From an uncultured Porphyromonadaceae bacterium (GTDB lineage Bacteria; Bacteroidota; Bacteroidia; Bacteroidales; Muribaculaceae): a stretch of DNA of 6,859 bases. The DNA lies in assembly GCA_947176355.1 (NCBI GenBank), contig CAMWQY010000142.1:1-6859 (forward strand), given 5' to 3'. Under the pieces are notes generated by a model. That model was given only the letters and a program-made list of their open reading frames with translations. It was not told the origin of the DNA and made no database searches. Made by a program: the position numbers and the translations under genes. Shown here piece by piece: positions 6,201 to 6,859 of the stretch (positions are counted from its first letter, which is position 1; each line of letters begins with the position of its first letter).

Positions 6201-6859
6201 ATGAAAAAGACTATATCAGCAACTGCAGCAATTGCTCTTGCATCAATACTTCCATTCAATGGATTCGCTCAGGATGAAACTGAATACAACATGGTGATAA
6301 CTCTCCAGAATGGAACAACTATCACACTTGGTCATAATGACGTCAAGAACATCACTTTCAACGGTGAAGAAATCGGCATCGTAGGCAATGCAGCCACTTC
6401 TATCGCTGAAAACGCTCAATATATCCAGGAACTCTATCAGCAGCTTGAACAGACTCAGGAGTTCGTAACTCAAGTGCTTCATCAGTGCGAAGAGTCAAAT
6501 ACTGAGGTAGACAACGAAATCGAGCAGATCTACATGCAGATCGAAGAGACTAAAGAGATGCTTTCTCAAGTATTGACTACCAGTACGACACAAATTGAAG
6601 AAGTAGCTAAAAACTGCCAGGAACTTTGGGAAGCAGTATATGGCGAAAATGGTCTGACTACTCAGATGTCTCAGATTTATACTGCCAATCAGGAGGCTAT
6701 TGAAGAAGTGTCTAAATCAAGCCAAGAGCTTTGGGAAGCTATCTATGGCGAAAATGGCCTGACTACTCAGATGTCTCAGATTTATACTGCCAATCAGGAG
6801 GCCATTGCAGAGGTATCTAAATCTAACGAAGAGCTTTGGGCTGAAGTAAAGGGCGAAGG
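6201..6859 (+). CDS. Secreted coiled-coil protein with 35-residue tandem repeats (partial, 3' end outside window)
   Basis: The reading frame opens at the ATG at 6201 and runs off the window after 219 full codons with no stop. The signal peptide is MKKTISATAAIALASILPFNGFA, with likely cleavage before QDETEYN at residue 24. Residues 31-53 (from MVITLQNGTTITL to DVKNITF) form a beta module spaced like the one in the preceding gene product. From about residue 66 the chain is Gln/Glu/Ile/Leu-rich and looks like a long coiled coil (YIQELYQQLEQTQEF, then EIEQIYMQIEETKEMLSQVL). From residue 134 it becomes a tandem repeat of 35 residues containing ELWEA[V/I]YGENGLTTQMSQIY and TANQEAI. A C-terminal domain, which might resemble the neighbour's sorting domain, cannot be seen. 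I do not recognise the family. A fibrous or oligomeric envelope or surface role is plausible. The gene is probably co-transcribed with the one before it. Confidence 0.85.
   Translation, partial: MKKTISATAAIALASILPFNGFAQDETEYNMVITLQNGTTITLGHNDVKNITFNGEEIGIVGNAATSIAENAQYIQELYQQLEQTQEFVTQVLHQCEESNTEVDNEIEQIYMQIEETKEMLSQVLTTSTTQIEEVAKNCQELWEAVYGENGLTTQMSQIYTANQEAIEEVSKSSQELWEAIYGENGLTTQMSQIYTANQEAIAEVSKSNEELWAEVKGE
6600..6859 (+). repeat. 105-bp (35-codon) in-frame tandem repeat, two full copies and a partial third
   Basis: Units begin at 6600, 6705 and 6810, each opening with Glu-Val and reaching ELW eight to ten residues in; the third is cut at the window end. Units 1 and 2 match in 58 of 59 bases over 6639-6697 versus 6744-6802, including an unbroken 44-base identity at 6654-6697. 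The third unit diverges after ELW (AEVKGE instead of EAIYGEN). Near-identity including silent positions implies recent duplication or gene conversion, so copy number may vary between strains. Confidence 0.93.

Noticed and set aside
6243..6482. Minus-strand 79-codon frame at the start of the coiled-coil gene.
   Set aside because: It lies opposite a better frame that has a signal peptide, a shared beta module and in-frame repeats.

Overview
This window looks like chromosome of a Bacteroidales bacterium, probably of the Muribaculaceae/Bacteroides/Prevotella breadth. The evidence is a response regulator that I recognise as RprY; ATG starts without Shine-Dalgarno sequences and with AT-rich leaders; a promoter of the Bacteroidetes form TTTG-N19-TAnnTTTG; and small secreted proteins of a style common in this order. 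All genes lie on the + strand. I see no RNA gene, CRISPR array, insertion sequence or attachment site.

Layout. (1) 83-784 is rprY; only about 80 bases of upstream sequence are present, so its partner kinase cannot be seen. (2) 824-1579 encodes a PlsC-type lysophosphatidate acyltransferase. (3) 1627-2259 encodes a ThiE/TenI-fold protein that has lost most thiamine-phosphate-synthase catalytic signatures. (4) 2271-2320 holds five CATGAT-led decamers repeated at exactly 10 bp, just before (5) an Fe-type superoxide dismutase at 2374-2964. (6) 3110-3451 (rsfS) and 3479-5509 (ftsH) are closely spaced and probably co-transcribed, coupling ribosome silencing and membrane protein quality control. They are closed by a perfect 16-bp-stem terminator at 5541-5576. 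(7) A clear Bacteroidetes promoter at 5639-5669 then starts a second unit: a 151-residue secreted protein (5723-6178) with a C-terminal sorting-like domain, followed after 22 bp by a secreted coiled-coil protein (6201 to the window edge) built from near-identical 105-bp repeats.

The first six genes are mostly housekeeping or stress functions: envelope regulation, phospholipid synthesis, superoxide removal, translation silencing and proteolysis. The most unusual material is the 10-bp-phased palindromic array before the superoxide dismutase, the degenerate ThiE-like protein, and the two-gene secreted cassette at the right end. The two cassette proteins share an N-terminal motif with identical spacing (MVI-x4-G-x12-IT[Y/F]), and the second is a repeat-bearing coiled-coil protein cut by the window end.
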